Positions 27,323 through 35,816 of a stretch of DNA of 64,000 bases are shown here, in pieces. Below the pieces are notes generated by a model that was given only the letters and a program-made list of their open reading frames with translations, had not been told where the DNA came from and made no database searches. A program made the position numbers and the translations under genes. Source of the DNA: Parabacteroides goldsteinii (GTDB lineage: Bacteria > Bacteroidota > Bacteroidia > Bacteroidales > Tannerellaceae); assembly GCF_015550595.1 (NCBI RefSeq), contig NZ_JADNBB010000009.1, forward strand, positions 124,001 through 188,000, in the 5' to 3' direction. How positions within the stretch are numbered: position 1 is the stretch's first letter; each line of letters opens with the position of its first letter.

Positions 27323-29014
27323 TTATGGATTTTGTGTCAGTGTACCCGGATAAGCGTTGATTTCCGACTGAGGTATATACTGAATTGCGAACGGACTTGT
27401 GGCCGGATATTCAGGAATACCATCGTGGAAACCGGGATAACGGCGTACCATTGTCTCTCCCACCCGGTACACGTCAAAACCACGGTCAGCTTCATAAGCC
27501 AGCTCCAGTTGTCTTTCCTTCATGATACGTTCGTGTGCATTGGTTGCATCCAGGGAAGTGTAGGCTGCATCCGGTAGTGAACGTTCGCGAACCGCATTCA
27601 AATCAGATAATGCTTTCGGATAATTGCCTAATTTGGCACTAGCTTCCGCACGTATCAGATATATTTCACCCAAGCGAGAAATGATCGGTGAATACAAATG
27701 AGGATACCCGTCCTGTTTAGAACATTTATAGCTGAAAAATTTCGGATTACCCTGGCTTTCCAGCATATAGTAATCATAATCGCCTACATACGTCTTGCCC
27801 TCATAAACAATCGAATAACGTTTATTTGCCGCATCTACCGGAGTCAGTTCATATTCCTTTGATTCGATCGTAGCGACCAACTTACCGCCCACTTCTTTCG
27901 TTTCTCCCTGGCGATATACATAGCTGGAAAGTTTTCCATCCACATATAACTCAGCGACAAAACGGAATGCAGGGATTTGCCGGTCATTATCATCCGTCTT
28001 ATACTGCGGATGAATAAAGGCTTCACGAGCATCGGTTTCTTTACCGGTTTCATGCAACAAATCCATATACTTGGCACTTGCATATACTTCACCCCAGCCC
28101 TGGCCGTCGATTTCCGCATACATACTTCCTATCGGATCACCCCAGTCAGCCACATCAGATGCGATATACTTCACGGCAAAAATCGTTTCCGTCTGAGAAG
28201 GATCGTCAGGAGCCAGTTCATTATATCTCATAAATGAACTGCGATTTAACAAAGAGAACTGTCCGCTCTCAATAACGGTGTTTGCATAATTATATGACAA
28301 TTGAGCAAACTCCTTATCAGGGTTCTCGAACGTACCGCTCATATACATATATACTTTCGCCAACAAAGCCTGAGCCGCATACTTGGACACATAAGTACCC
28401 GACTTAAAACCGGTCATCAGTTGCTCCGCTTTCTTCAGGTCGGCCAGTACTTGTTCATAAGTATCCTTCACGGTTGAACGATCCGGAAGATTCAGGTTCG
28501 ACAGGTCCTCCGGCATACCGTTCACGATGGGCACCCCCAGGTTCTTGTCCGGTTCCTGATAGTAAGGACGGCCAAACACACGGCAAAGGTAGAAGTACAT
28601 CATCCCCCGCATATAATAAGCCTGACCCAATTTGTTATCGAGCTCTACCGACTCACCCTCCTGGATCATGTTCATCAACGAACTTGTTTGGGAAATAATA
28701 TTGTATGCACTATTCCAAACGGTGGAAAGGCCGGAGTTATTTACAGTATGCTGATACGTAAAATAAGTACCGAACGGATTGGTAGTCGGTTTATCCTTAC
28801 AAACGTTATCGCTCGGGAACTCACCGCAATAATGAAGATGCTCGGAAGCGGTCTTCATTTTAGAATAACATCCGTTCAATAAAACATCTACGGCTGCTTC
28901 CTTATCGGCCATGATCTTATCATCCGTATAATAACCATACGGGGCACGGTCGATATCACAACTTGTAATCATTGTGGCAGCAGCAGCCAACGCTGCTATA
29001 GCTATTTTTTTCAT
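27323..29014 (-). CDS. SusD/RagB-like surface glycan-binding lipoprotein
   Basis: This 563-residue protein has a lipoprotein signal with the lipid Cys at about 19 (ATMITSC). RagB/SusD features are GQAYYMRGMMYFYLCRVFGRPYYQEP in the N-terminal half and HERIMKERQLELAYEADRGFDVYRVGETMVRRYPG near the end, closing with FAIQYIPQSEINAYPGTLTQNP. It is 15 bases after susC and is the receptor partner of that gene. Confidence 0.95.
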   Translation of the reverse strand: MKKIAIAALAAAATMITSCDIDRAPYGYYTDDKIMADKEAAVDVLLNGCYSKMKTASEHLHYCGEFPSDNVCKDKPTTNPFGTYFTYQHTVNNSGLSTVWNSAYNIISQTSSLMNMIQEGESVELDNKLGQAYYMRGMMYFYLCRVFGRPYYQEPDKNLGVPIVNGMPEDLSNLNLPDRSTVKDTYEQVLADLKKAEQLMTGFKSGTYVSKYAAQALLAKVYMYMSGTFENPDKEFAQLSYNYANTVIESGQFSLLNRSSFMRYNELAPDDPSQTETIFAVKYIASDVADWGDPIGSMYAEIDGQGWGEVYASAKYMDLLHETGKETDAREAFIHPQYKTDDNDRQIPAFRFVAELYVDGKLSSYVYRQGETKEVGGKLVATIESKEYELTPVDAANKRYSIVYEGKTYVGDYDYYMLESQGNPKFFSYKCSKQDGYPHLYSPIISRLGEIYLIRAEASAKLGNYPKALSDLNAVRERSLPDAAYTSLDATNAHERIMKERQLELAYEADRGFDVYRVGETMVRRYPGFHDGIPEYPATSPFAIQYIPQSEINAYPGTLTQNP

Positions 29015-29029
29015 TTCGTTTTCCTTTAA

Positions 29030-32000
29030 TTAAAATGTAACATTCAGACCAAACATAAATTTACGCACCTGTGGATATGGAGCGATAGCGACACCGTTCT
29101 GTCCCGTCTTGCTCACTTCGTTCACCGGAAGTTCGGGGTCGATACCCGAGAAGCCGGATATAACGAACAGATTCTCACCAGAGAAGAACAAGCGCAGATG
29201 ATCTATATAAGGAATCTTGGCAGCCGGCACGTTATAGCCTAATGTCAGGCTACGCAGGCGCAGATAGCTTGCATCTTCCAGGTAACGGGAAGACCCACGG
29301 CTCGACTGGCTCTTGTTTCCATATTCAGCTTTCGGGTGGGTTGCGATATCACCTGGTTTTTCCCAGCGATTCCAACCTTTCTTCAGGTTCATCTGATTGT
29401 AGTTCACATACGCACCGTCACTATCGTACATCGAACGGTCGTAGTTGAAGATCTTGCCACCTACCGAGTAACCGAATACGGCCGACAGGTCAAAGTTTTT
29501 CCAGGACACGTCTGTGGAGAAACCTCCATAAAAATCCGGAGTCTGCTTTCCTAATACAACCTGGTTTTTAGAAGCTTCCCCGTAGTTGGACGTTGTTACA
29601 CGCTCGCCCTGTTCGTTTGTAGTGAACCACAACGGAGAACCCGTTTCCGGATCGACACCGGCCCATTCCGTACCATACCATGTATCTACATCATGTCCCG
29701 GCATTACGACCTTATCCATATAAATATAGGTATTCGTACCTGCATTTTCTGTGATGATCTGGCTCTTACCACCATATAGTTCGGTCACCTTATTACGGTT
29801 CAGACCGATATTTGCCGATACATTCCAGTTCCAGTCTTTTCCTTTCAAGATATCCATGCTCAAAGAGGCCTCGAAACCGTTATTCTTTACAGAACCGACG
29901 TTACGGTATACACCTGTTACACCCGTTACGCCCGGTAGCGGTACGTAATACAGCAAATCGGTTGTTTTCTTGTTATAATAATCCAGATTGATAGTCAAAC
30001 GGTCAAACAGGATCGCGTCGATACCCACACCGGCGGTATATGTTTTTTCCCAGGTAAGATCATCATTTTTCACCTGATAGATGTAAGCACCCGGATCACC
30101 GTTATATCCAGATCCCAGGTTATACAATGTATATTGGGGATACAATTGTGTCGGACGGTTACCTACCGAACCGTAGCTGGCACGCAACTTCAGTTGTTGT
30201 ACCCAGTCGGAAGCCTTAAAGAACTCTTCCTGATGGATATTCCAACCACCACTGACAGAGAAGAAATTACCATACTTAGCGTTCTGTCCGAAGTTAGAAG
30301 CTCCGTCACGACGGAAAGAGAATGACAATAAGTAACGGCTATCGTAAGCATAGTTGGCATTGAACAAATAAGATTGTACAGCCCATTCGCTCTGGCTACC
30401 CTTCGTCTTTTTGGGAGTTACCGCTACATCCGCCACGGAGAAGCCGGGAGCGAAACTGGCCGCGGTCTGATCCTTAATTTCCTGTGTATAGGTATTCCAT
30501 TCGTAAGCCAGGATAGCATTCACCGAATGTTTGTCGAATACTTTATTGAAACGAAGCAACTGGTTACTATAAACACGATAATAAGAAGTTGTCTTATCCT
30601 GCAACAAACCCTTATCGGCCTTACCACCTTGTGAACGCGGGTCTTTATAATTCTTTAATGCCGTACTTCCGTATTTATAGTTGTTGACGGAAGCAAAAGT
30701 CAACCAATCCGTAAACTTGATATCGAAGTCGAAGTTACCCATGAATTCATAGGAAGTTTTCTTTTCGTAATTCCACTGGTTATCATACAAATAGTTTGTT
30801 GCATCACTATTTACCCAGTTCGTCGGTTTATACTGTTGTATCAGTTCACCGTTCTCATCATAGGGTGAGTCCCAGGGGAAATCGACATACATGATAGAAC
30901 TGATATCGTGTTGCTGGTCCATGATGTCGCTACGGGTAGCCCATACCTTCGGTTTGATAGTCAACCAGTCTGTAGCCTTGTAATCGACATTGAAACGCAG
31001 ATTATAACGAGTATAGTCATATCCCTTTACGGCACCATCCTCATCATAAACACCGATCGAAGCATAGGTCTTGATATTTTCAGAACCACCGGATACCGAC
31101 AGGTTATAATCCTGTGCCAGTCCCAGATGCGTACCTTCTTTCCACCAGTCGAAATTACGGTCGCGCAAATCCGGAGTAAAGTAAGAAGGAATAGCTCCCT
31201 TATTGGCAAATGAATTATAATAATCATATAATTCAGCACCATCCATCATATCCAGATTACCGCGGTGCAACTGGTTGACACCCAGTTTTACGGAAGCGTT
31301 GATCGTAGCCTTACCTGTCTTACCTTTCTTGGTAGTTACAACGATTACACCATTCGCACCTTGCGAACCGTAAATAGCAGTCGAAGCCGCATCTTTCAAA
31401 ATAGACATCGACTCTATATCGGCAGGGTTCAAACTTCCGGCACTACTACCAACGATTACTCCATCTACAATCCACAACGGGTCTGTACTACCGTTTACCG
31501 TAGATTTACCACGGATCACAACTTTACCCGCAGCCCCCGGTTGTCCTCCACCGGTAGTTACATATACACCAGGAGCCTTGCCCGACAACAGGTTTTCTAC
31601 CGTAGGGGAAGTCGAGTCCATCAGTTTTTCATTGCTGATTACCTGCATGGCACCTGTCAGACTCTCTTTCTTCTGGACCGTATAACCCACCACTACCACT
31701 TCATCAAGGTTCTGGGTATCTTCCTTGATCTTGATCTTCATCTCGCTTGCCGCCTTTACCTCTATCGGCAAATAACCGATATAAGAGACTACCAATGTGG
31801 CGCCTGCCGGAGCTTCCATTGTGAAATTACCGTCGAAATCCGTACTAGTACCGTTCGTAGTACCTTTTACGATAACATTAGCACCGATAACCGGGTCGCC
31901 TGTAACTGCATCATAAACAGTACCAGTTATTTTTATCTCTTGCTGAGTAACCTGTTTTTCAAAAGATTTAATCGATTCAGGTTTAGAATTAACCTTGTAA

Positions 32001-32320
32001 ACGACAATTCGGTTGTCGTTTACAATAAAATCAGCATGCTGATTTTTCAATGCAATCCTTAGGATTTCTTCGACCGACCGATTCCTCATATCAAGAGAAA
32101 CCCGCTCGTTCAGGTCGATATCGTTGTTACGGATGAGGAAAGTGTAATCGAACTTCTGCTCTATCAGTTCGAACAGTTCTTTTAAACTTGCACTTTCCAT
32201 CTGGACAGACATGATATGAGTCTGTAATTCTGACGCAGAAGCGGCTCCGGATACTAAAGGTAAACCAGCGATCATACATGCTGTAGCCATTAGCTTCCCG
32301 GTCTTTTTTAGATAGTTCAT
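29030..32320 (-). CDS. SusC-like TonB-dependent receptor with STN domain
   Basis: The 1096-residue receptor has a signal peptide (LMATACMIAGLPLVSGAASA), an STN domain (IMSVQMESASLKELFELIEQKFDYTFLI, about 38-108), a carboxypeptidase-regulatory-like domain (ITGTVYDAVTGDPVIGANVIVKG), the TonB-box region DEVVVVGY, the plug with VVIRGKSTVNGSTDPLWIVDG, and the barrel ending in FMFGLNVTF. It is read after sigma and fecR and before susD. It shares architecture with the receptor at 9898 but differs strongly in sequence, so it probably takes a different glycan. Confidence 0.95.
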   Translation of the reverse strand: MNYLKKTGKLMATACMIAGLPLVSGAASASELQTHIMSVQMESASLKELFELIEQKFDYTFLIRNNDIDLNERVSLDMRNRSVEEILRIALKNQHADFIVNDNRIVVYKVNSKPESIKSFEKQVTQQEIKITGTVYDAVTGDPVIGANVIVKGTTNGTSTDFDGNFTMEAPAGATLVVSYIGYLPIEVKAASEMKIKIKEDTQNLDEVVVVGYTVQKKESLTGAMQVISNEKLMDSTSPTVENLLSGKAPGVYVTTGGGQPGAAGKVVIRGKSTVNGSTDPLWIVDGVIVGSSAGSLNPADIESMSILKDAASTAIYGSQGANGVIVVTTKKGKTGKATINASVKLGVNQLHRGNLDMMDGAELYDYYNSFANKGAIPSYFTPDLRDRNFDWWKEGTHLGLAQDYNLSVSGGSENIKTYASIGVYDEDGAVKGYDYTRYNLRFNVDYKATDWLTIKPKVWATRSDIMDQQHDISSIMYVDFPWDSPYDENGELIQQYKPTNWVNSDATNYLYDNQWNYEKKTSYEFMGNFDFDIKFTDWLTFASVNNYKYGSTALKNYKDPRSQGGKADKGLLQDKTTSYYRVYSNQLLRFNKVFDKHSVNAILAYEWNTYTQEIKDQTAASFAPGFSVADVAVTPKKTKGSQSEWAVQSYLFNANYAYDSRYLLSFSFRRDGASNFGQNAKYGNFFSVSGGWNIHQEEFFKASDWVQQLKLRASYGSVGNRPTQLYPQYTLYNLGSGYNGDPGAYIYQVKNDDLTWEKTYTAGVGIDAILFDRLTINLDYYNKKTTDLLYYVPLPGVTGVTGVYRNVGSVKNNGFEASLSMDILKGKDWNWNVSANIGLNRNKVTELYGGKSQIITENAGTNTYIYMDKVVMPGHDVDTWYGTEWAGVDPETGSPLWFTTNEQGERVTTSNYGEASKNQVVLGKQTPDFYGGFSTDVSWKNFDLSAVFGYSVGGKIFNYDRSMYDSDGAYVNYNQMNLKKGWNRWEKPGDIATHPKAEYGNKSQSSRGSSRYLEDASYLRLRSLTLGYNVPAAKIPYIDHLRLFFSGENLFVISGFSGIDPELPVNEVSKTGQNGVAIAPYPQVRKFMFGLNVTF

Positions 32321-32393
32321 TTCTAAAATGTTAGATTTAAATTATGATTAGTTGTTCTCTGTAAGTAATTATATTCTAAGTTAGATTAAGATA

Positions 32394-33422
32394 TCATTTG
32401 TCTTCTATTATAAATTCGTTACCGACCTGTTTCCAGGTATATTTCTTCTCCACATCGACTTCCCGGAGTATATAATCCAGCGTCTGGTCGGCGGAGAAAC
32501 TACCCGAAAATATTTCCTTATGCAAAGACTTACTATTGATACGGATCTGTACGTTGAATTTTCTTTCCAGATCCCTCGCTATCCGGTCGAAAGGCTGTTC
32601 GTCGAACTCGATCCGGCCATTGGTCCAGGCATAAATAGAAGCGCCATCCACTTTCGACATTTTAACCTGGCTCGTCTCTTTATTATAGCTGATCATCCGG
32701 TTCGGAACCAGAACGATATCTTTATCTTTCTCTTCCTTATCATCATCGGCCAGATGAACATTTACCTTTCCGCAAACCAGCGCTACATCTATCGTTTCCT
32801 CATTATCATAGGCCTTGACGTTAAAGCTAGTTCCCAGCACCCTGATATCCAGCTTCCCTAACTTCACAACAAAAGGACGCAAAGAATCTTTTGCCACCTC
32901 AAAATAAGCCTCACCGGTTAGCAATACTTCCCTGTTCTGCTTCGTAAAGTCCATATTATATTTTAAGGAAGATCCGGCATTCACCCACACAACCGAATGA
33001 TCCGGTAAGACGACTTTCGATTGAGAGCCCGCAGGAGTAACCGTTTCAAACCAGGCTATCTGTTCCTTTTCCGGTTTCCGGTCACTTTTTCCTGCATAAT
33101 AAGATGTCGTGCTTATTGCCACAACCAACAATACAGAAGCAGCCACCTTTCCCCAGATACGCCAGTTAAAGAATCTGTTTTCTTTTATCGGAAGAGTTTT
33201 TCCGGTCAGATTCCCGAAGTGATCCCTGAAATCGGCTTTCATGTTCGACTTGAACAGAGGTACACGTGCAATAGCCCACCAGTCGGCCATCTCAGAAAAC
33301 TTTCCCTTATTTGCTTCATCGGCTTCGAGCCAAAGCAACAATTCCTTTTCTTCGGTTTCAGACAGTTCACCGGCGAAATAGTCCAGTAGTAGATTTTCAA
33401 TATGTTTTTCTTCTGTATTCAT
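32394..33422 (-). CDS. FecR-family anti-sigma factor
   Basis: The 342-residue protein has an N-terminal helical sigma-binding part (NLLLDYFAGELSETEEKELLLWLEA), one membrane segment at about 95-114 (VAASVLLVVAISTTSYYAG), the FecR domain (VVLPDHSVVWVNAGSSLKYN, LLTGEAYFEV, GTSFNVKAY) and the C-terminal STN-like domain (GRIEFDEQPFDRIARDLERKFNVQI). It lies between the sigma gene and susC on the minus strand. I did not find the TAGGG/CGTCTAAT promoter of the first locus here, so the two sigma factors probably read different promoters. Confidence 0.93.
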   Translation of the reverse strand: MNTEEKHIENLLLDYFAGELSETEEKELLLWLEADEANKGKFSEMADWWAIARVPLFKSNMKADFRDHFGNLTGKTLPIKENRFFNWRIWGKVAASVLLVVAISTTSYYAGKSDRKPEKEQIAWFETVTPAGSQSKVVLPDHSVVWVNAGSSLKYNMDFTKQNREVLLTGEAYFEVAKDSLRPFVVKLGKLDIRVLGTSFNVKAYDNEETIDVALVCGKVNVHLADDDKEEKDKDIVLVPNRMISYNKETSQVKMSKVDGASIYAWTNGRIEFDEQPFDRIARDLERKFNVQIRINSKSLHKEIFSGSFSADQTLDYILREVDVEKKYTWKQVGNEFIIEDK

Positions 33423-33501
33423 ATATAATTACAACCGTGTTAATCCACCCGGTTTCCATTATATACACACATTTTGGAGATTGTGTTTAAAAGAAAAGCA
33501 T

Positions 33502-34095
33502 TTATTTTTGAGAAAAATTAAAAATAAGCAAGAATAAAGGGTAATAGTCACCCAGAAGTGTCTTTAACTTTGATAATCCGATCTTAATCTGTACCCTGAC
33601 CGTGCTAGGACTGATATGATTGCATTCGGCAATTTCATCATACGATTTATTATGATAGAGATATTGCACAAAAATATCACGGCATTTATCCGGTAGCAGA
33701 TTTACCGCTGAATAAATCCGTTCTTCAAACTCCTTGTTCTCCAGATAAGCTAAAGGATGGGACTCTTCACCGATCTGTTGTTCCTGAATAGTCAACAAAT
33801 GCTCCTGCACGTCCGACATGGAAACCACTTGAAGACGTTGCTGGCGAAGATGGTTAAGGCATCGGTTCTGTACGGCACGTATCAAGTAAGCCCGTACCGG
33901 ATATGTTAGTGTGGAACGATTGTTCCACACATTTATAAATACATCATTCACAACTTCGCGGGATGCTTCGGCATTAAATATATATTTGGTAGCCACTGCA
34001 CAAAGATAGACATAGCAAGTCGAATACAGCTCTTCAAAGGCTTTGATATCTCCTTCGTTTATACGCGCAACTATATCTTCTTTTATTTCTGGCAT
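33502..34095 (-). CDS. ECF-type RNA polymerase sigma-70 factor
   Basis: This 197-residue protein has region 2 (FEELYSTCYVYLCAVATKYIFNAEASREVVNDVFINVWNN) and region 4 (LLPDKCRDIFVQYLYHNKSYDEIAECNHISPSTVRVQIKIGLSKLK). It heads the unit sigma-fecR-susC-susD-sulfatase-GH109. A -7 box (TATTTTTG on the minus strand, 34125-34132) lies about 30 bases upstream of its start. Confidence 0.93.
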   Translation of the reverse strand: MPEIKEDIVARINEGDIKAFEELYSTCYVYLCAVATKYIFNAEASREVVNDVFINVWNNRSTLTYPVRAYLIRAVQNRCLNHLRQQRLQVVSMSDVQEHLLTIQEQQIGEESHPLAYLENKEFEERIYSAVNLLPDKCRDIFVQYLYHNKSYDEIAECNHISPSTVRVQIKIGLSKLKTLLGDYYPLFLLIFNFSQK

Positions 34096-34124
34096 TTACA
34101 TCAGTTCTAATTCATAACACCGCA

Positions 34125-34132
34125 CAAAAATA
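34125..34132 (-). promoter_or_regulatory. -7 promoter box before the second sigma gene
   Basis: Minus-strand TATTTTTG matches TAnnTTTG. No clear TTTG is found 19-21 bases further upstream, so support is partial. Confidence 0.4.
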
Positions 34133-34165
34133 ATTAAAATCCGCGAAGAATCAGGCTCTTTACGG

Positions 34166-35446
34166 TTACTTTTTAGCCGGCTTCTGATTTCCGGCTTCTA
34201 CCCGCTTCTTATTCCGCCAGTAACTGCCGTCGCGTTTGCTACCGAACATATTCCGGCGCTTGGATTCCTGCTTGATGGCTTCTTTTTTATCGGCTACGGC
34301 CGCTTTTACTTCCGCCGTTTCAAATTCGTTTCCCCCGGCAACAGGTATTTGCTTACCGATCAGTTTCTGTATATCCTTCAGGTATGGAACTTCTTCGGCA
34401 TCACAGAAAGAATAAGCGACTCCGCTACGTCCGGCACGACCTGTACGGCCAATACGGTGTACATACGTTTCCGGCACATTGGGCAGTTCGTAATTGATCA
34501 CATGCGAAAGATGATCCACGTCGATACCGCGGGCAGCAATATCCGTTGCGATCAGTACACGGGTCGTATGATCCTTAAAGTTGGTCAACGCACGCTGGCG
34601 GGCCGTCTGGCTCTTGTTTCCATGAATGGCTTCCGCTCCGATATTCGCTTTCGCCAGGACGCGGGCTACTTTATCCGCCCCATGCTTCGTCCGGGTAAAT
34701 ACCAGTACCGATTCCAACGAAGAATCTTTCAACAAATGAGTAAGCAGACTTACTTTCTCCCCCTTTTCTACAAAATAAACGGATTGGTCGATCTTATCCA
34801 CCGTCGATGAAGCCGGTGTGACCTCTACCTTCCGGGGCTCTACCAGGATTGTTCCGGCAAGACGTTCTATTTCGGGAGGCATAGTAGCCGAGAAAAACAA
34901 CGACTGGCGTTTCTTCGGCAATAGGGGCAGGATACGCTTGATATCATGAATAAATCCCATATCGAGCATACGGTCGGCTTCATCCAACACGAAATAATCG
35001 AGAGACTTCAGGCTGATAAAGCCCTGGTTGATCAGATCGAGCAAACGTCCGGGTGTTGCTATCAGCACATCCACTCCTTGTTTAAGAGCATCTGTCTGCG
35101 GCTTCTGTCCTACTCCTCCGAATATGACCGTGTGTTTCACTCCTGCATATTTTCCGTATGCGGTGAAGCTTTCACCGATCTGGATAGCCAGTTCGCGGGT
35201 TGGTGTAAGTATCAATGCTTTAACGCCACGAACCTTACCGTTCATACGTTCATTATACAAATTCTGGATAATAGGTATAGAGAATGCGGCAGTTTTACCT
35301 GTTCCGGTCTGCGCACAACCTAATAAGTCATATCCGTCTAAAACGTAGGGAATTGCTTCTGCTTGTATAGGGGTTGGAGTTGTATAACCTTCTTTCATAA
35401 GAGCTTTTTGTATCGGCTCTATCAATTCTAATTGTTCAAATGTCAT
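34166..35446 (-). CDS. DEAD-box RNA helicase, RhlE-like
   Basis: This 426-residue ATP-dependent RNA helicase has the Q motif ([31 protein letters not shown]), Walker [23 protein letters not shown] in [14 protein letters not shown], and [10 protein letters not shown]. The C-terminal tail is basic ([20 protein letters not shown]), as in RhlE/CsdA types that act on ribosome assembly and mRNA turnover. Its leader contains a perfect hairpin (35461-35475) below a consensus -7 box. recQ is divergent. Confidence 0.94.
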   Translation of the reverse strand: MTFEQLELIEPIQKALMKEGYTTPTPIQAEAIPYVLDGYDLLGCAQTGTGKTAAFSIPIIQNLYNERMNGKVRGVKALILTPTRELAIQIGESFTAYGKYAGVKHTVIFGGVGQKPQTDALKQGVDVLIATPGRLLDLINQGFISLKSLDYFVLDEADRMLDMGFIHDIKRILPLLPKKRQSLFFSATMPPEIERLAGTILVEPRKVEVTPASSTVDKIDQSVYFVEKGEKVSLLTHLLKDSSLESVLVFTRTKHGADKVARVLAKANIGAEAIHGNKSQTARQRALTNFKDHTTRVLIATDIAARGIDVDHLSHVINYELPNVPETYVHRIGRTGRAGRSGVAYSFCDAEEVPYLKDIQKLIGKQIPVAGGNEFETAEVKAAVADKKEAIKQESKRRNMFGSKRDGSYWRNKKRVEAGNQKPAKK

Positions 35447-35460
35447 TTAATAATAATGTT

Positions 35461-35501
35461 GAGCCGTCACGGCTCGTTAAATAAATAATGGGACAAAGAT
35501 A
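35461..35501 (-). promoter_or_regulatory. -7 box and leader hairpin of the RNA helicase gene
   Basis: Minus-strand TATCTTTG (35494-35501) is an exact -7 box. Between it and the start codon lies gagccg-tca-cggctc (35461-35475), a perfect 6-bp hairpin just before the ribosome site region; it could be a self-control target of the helicase (inference). Confidence 0.5.
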
Positions 35502-35640
35502 GTCAAATATTGCCACAAAGCCTCATTCGTGGGAAATTTATTACGGATGTGTGGCAATTGAACGGAGGCTAAAGCCGTGCAAAGACAGATACGACACCAT
35601 TACAATTATTATAAGTAATGGCAGGAGGCCGGAAATATGC

Positions 35641-35692
35641 AAAACATAGTTTTGCCATGAAGAAAACTATGTTTTCCAAGGGAGAAAACCCT
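35641..35692. repeat. Tandem 22-base palindromic units upstream of recQ
   Basis: Two 22-base units start AAAACATAGTTTT (35641-35653) and AAAACTATGTTTT (35663-35675), which are perfect inverted copies of each other, followed by a decayed third, AAAACCCTATTTT (35685-35697 region). Layout resembles 4811-4880. The remaining gap 35447-35816 has no convincing gene; a 63-codon frame at 35618-35809 runs through these repeats and is rejected. Confidence 0.55.
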
Positions 35693-35727
35693 ATTTTACA
35701 GTTTTTCACATCTTACTTCCCCTCCTT

Positions 35728-35760
35728 TTTGTGCGGCTGGTGCGAGGAGACGTATCTTTG
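35728..35760 (+). promoter_or_regulatory. Promoter of recQ
   Basis: TTTG (35728-35731), 21 nt, TATCTTTG (35753-35760) fits the Bacteroidetes consensus at both boxes. A second exact -7 box, TATCTTTG at 35794-35801, lies closer to the start but lacks a -33 box. Confidence 0.6.
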
Positions 35761-35816
35761 CGGTTGTCTTAAGTGGTTATTTAGAAATTATACTATCTTT
35801 GTGAATTGATTTTTGG

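Noticed and set aside
31265-32062. 265-codon open frame antisense to the second susC
   Set aside because: Low-complexity, no family signal, covers the STN and plug regions of susC on the other strand.
17684-35595. Shared 14-base word caaagacagatacg in two intergenic regions
   Set aside because: A 14-base match between two places in 64 kb is expected several times by chance.
35641-35697. Possible CRISPR array
   Set aside because: Units are contiguous at 22 bases with palindromic cores and no unique spacers; no cas genes in the window.
35618-35809. 63-codon open frame upstream of recQ
   Set aside because: It runs through tandem palindromic repeats and the recQ promoter boxes.
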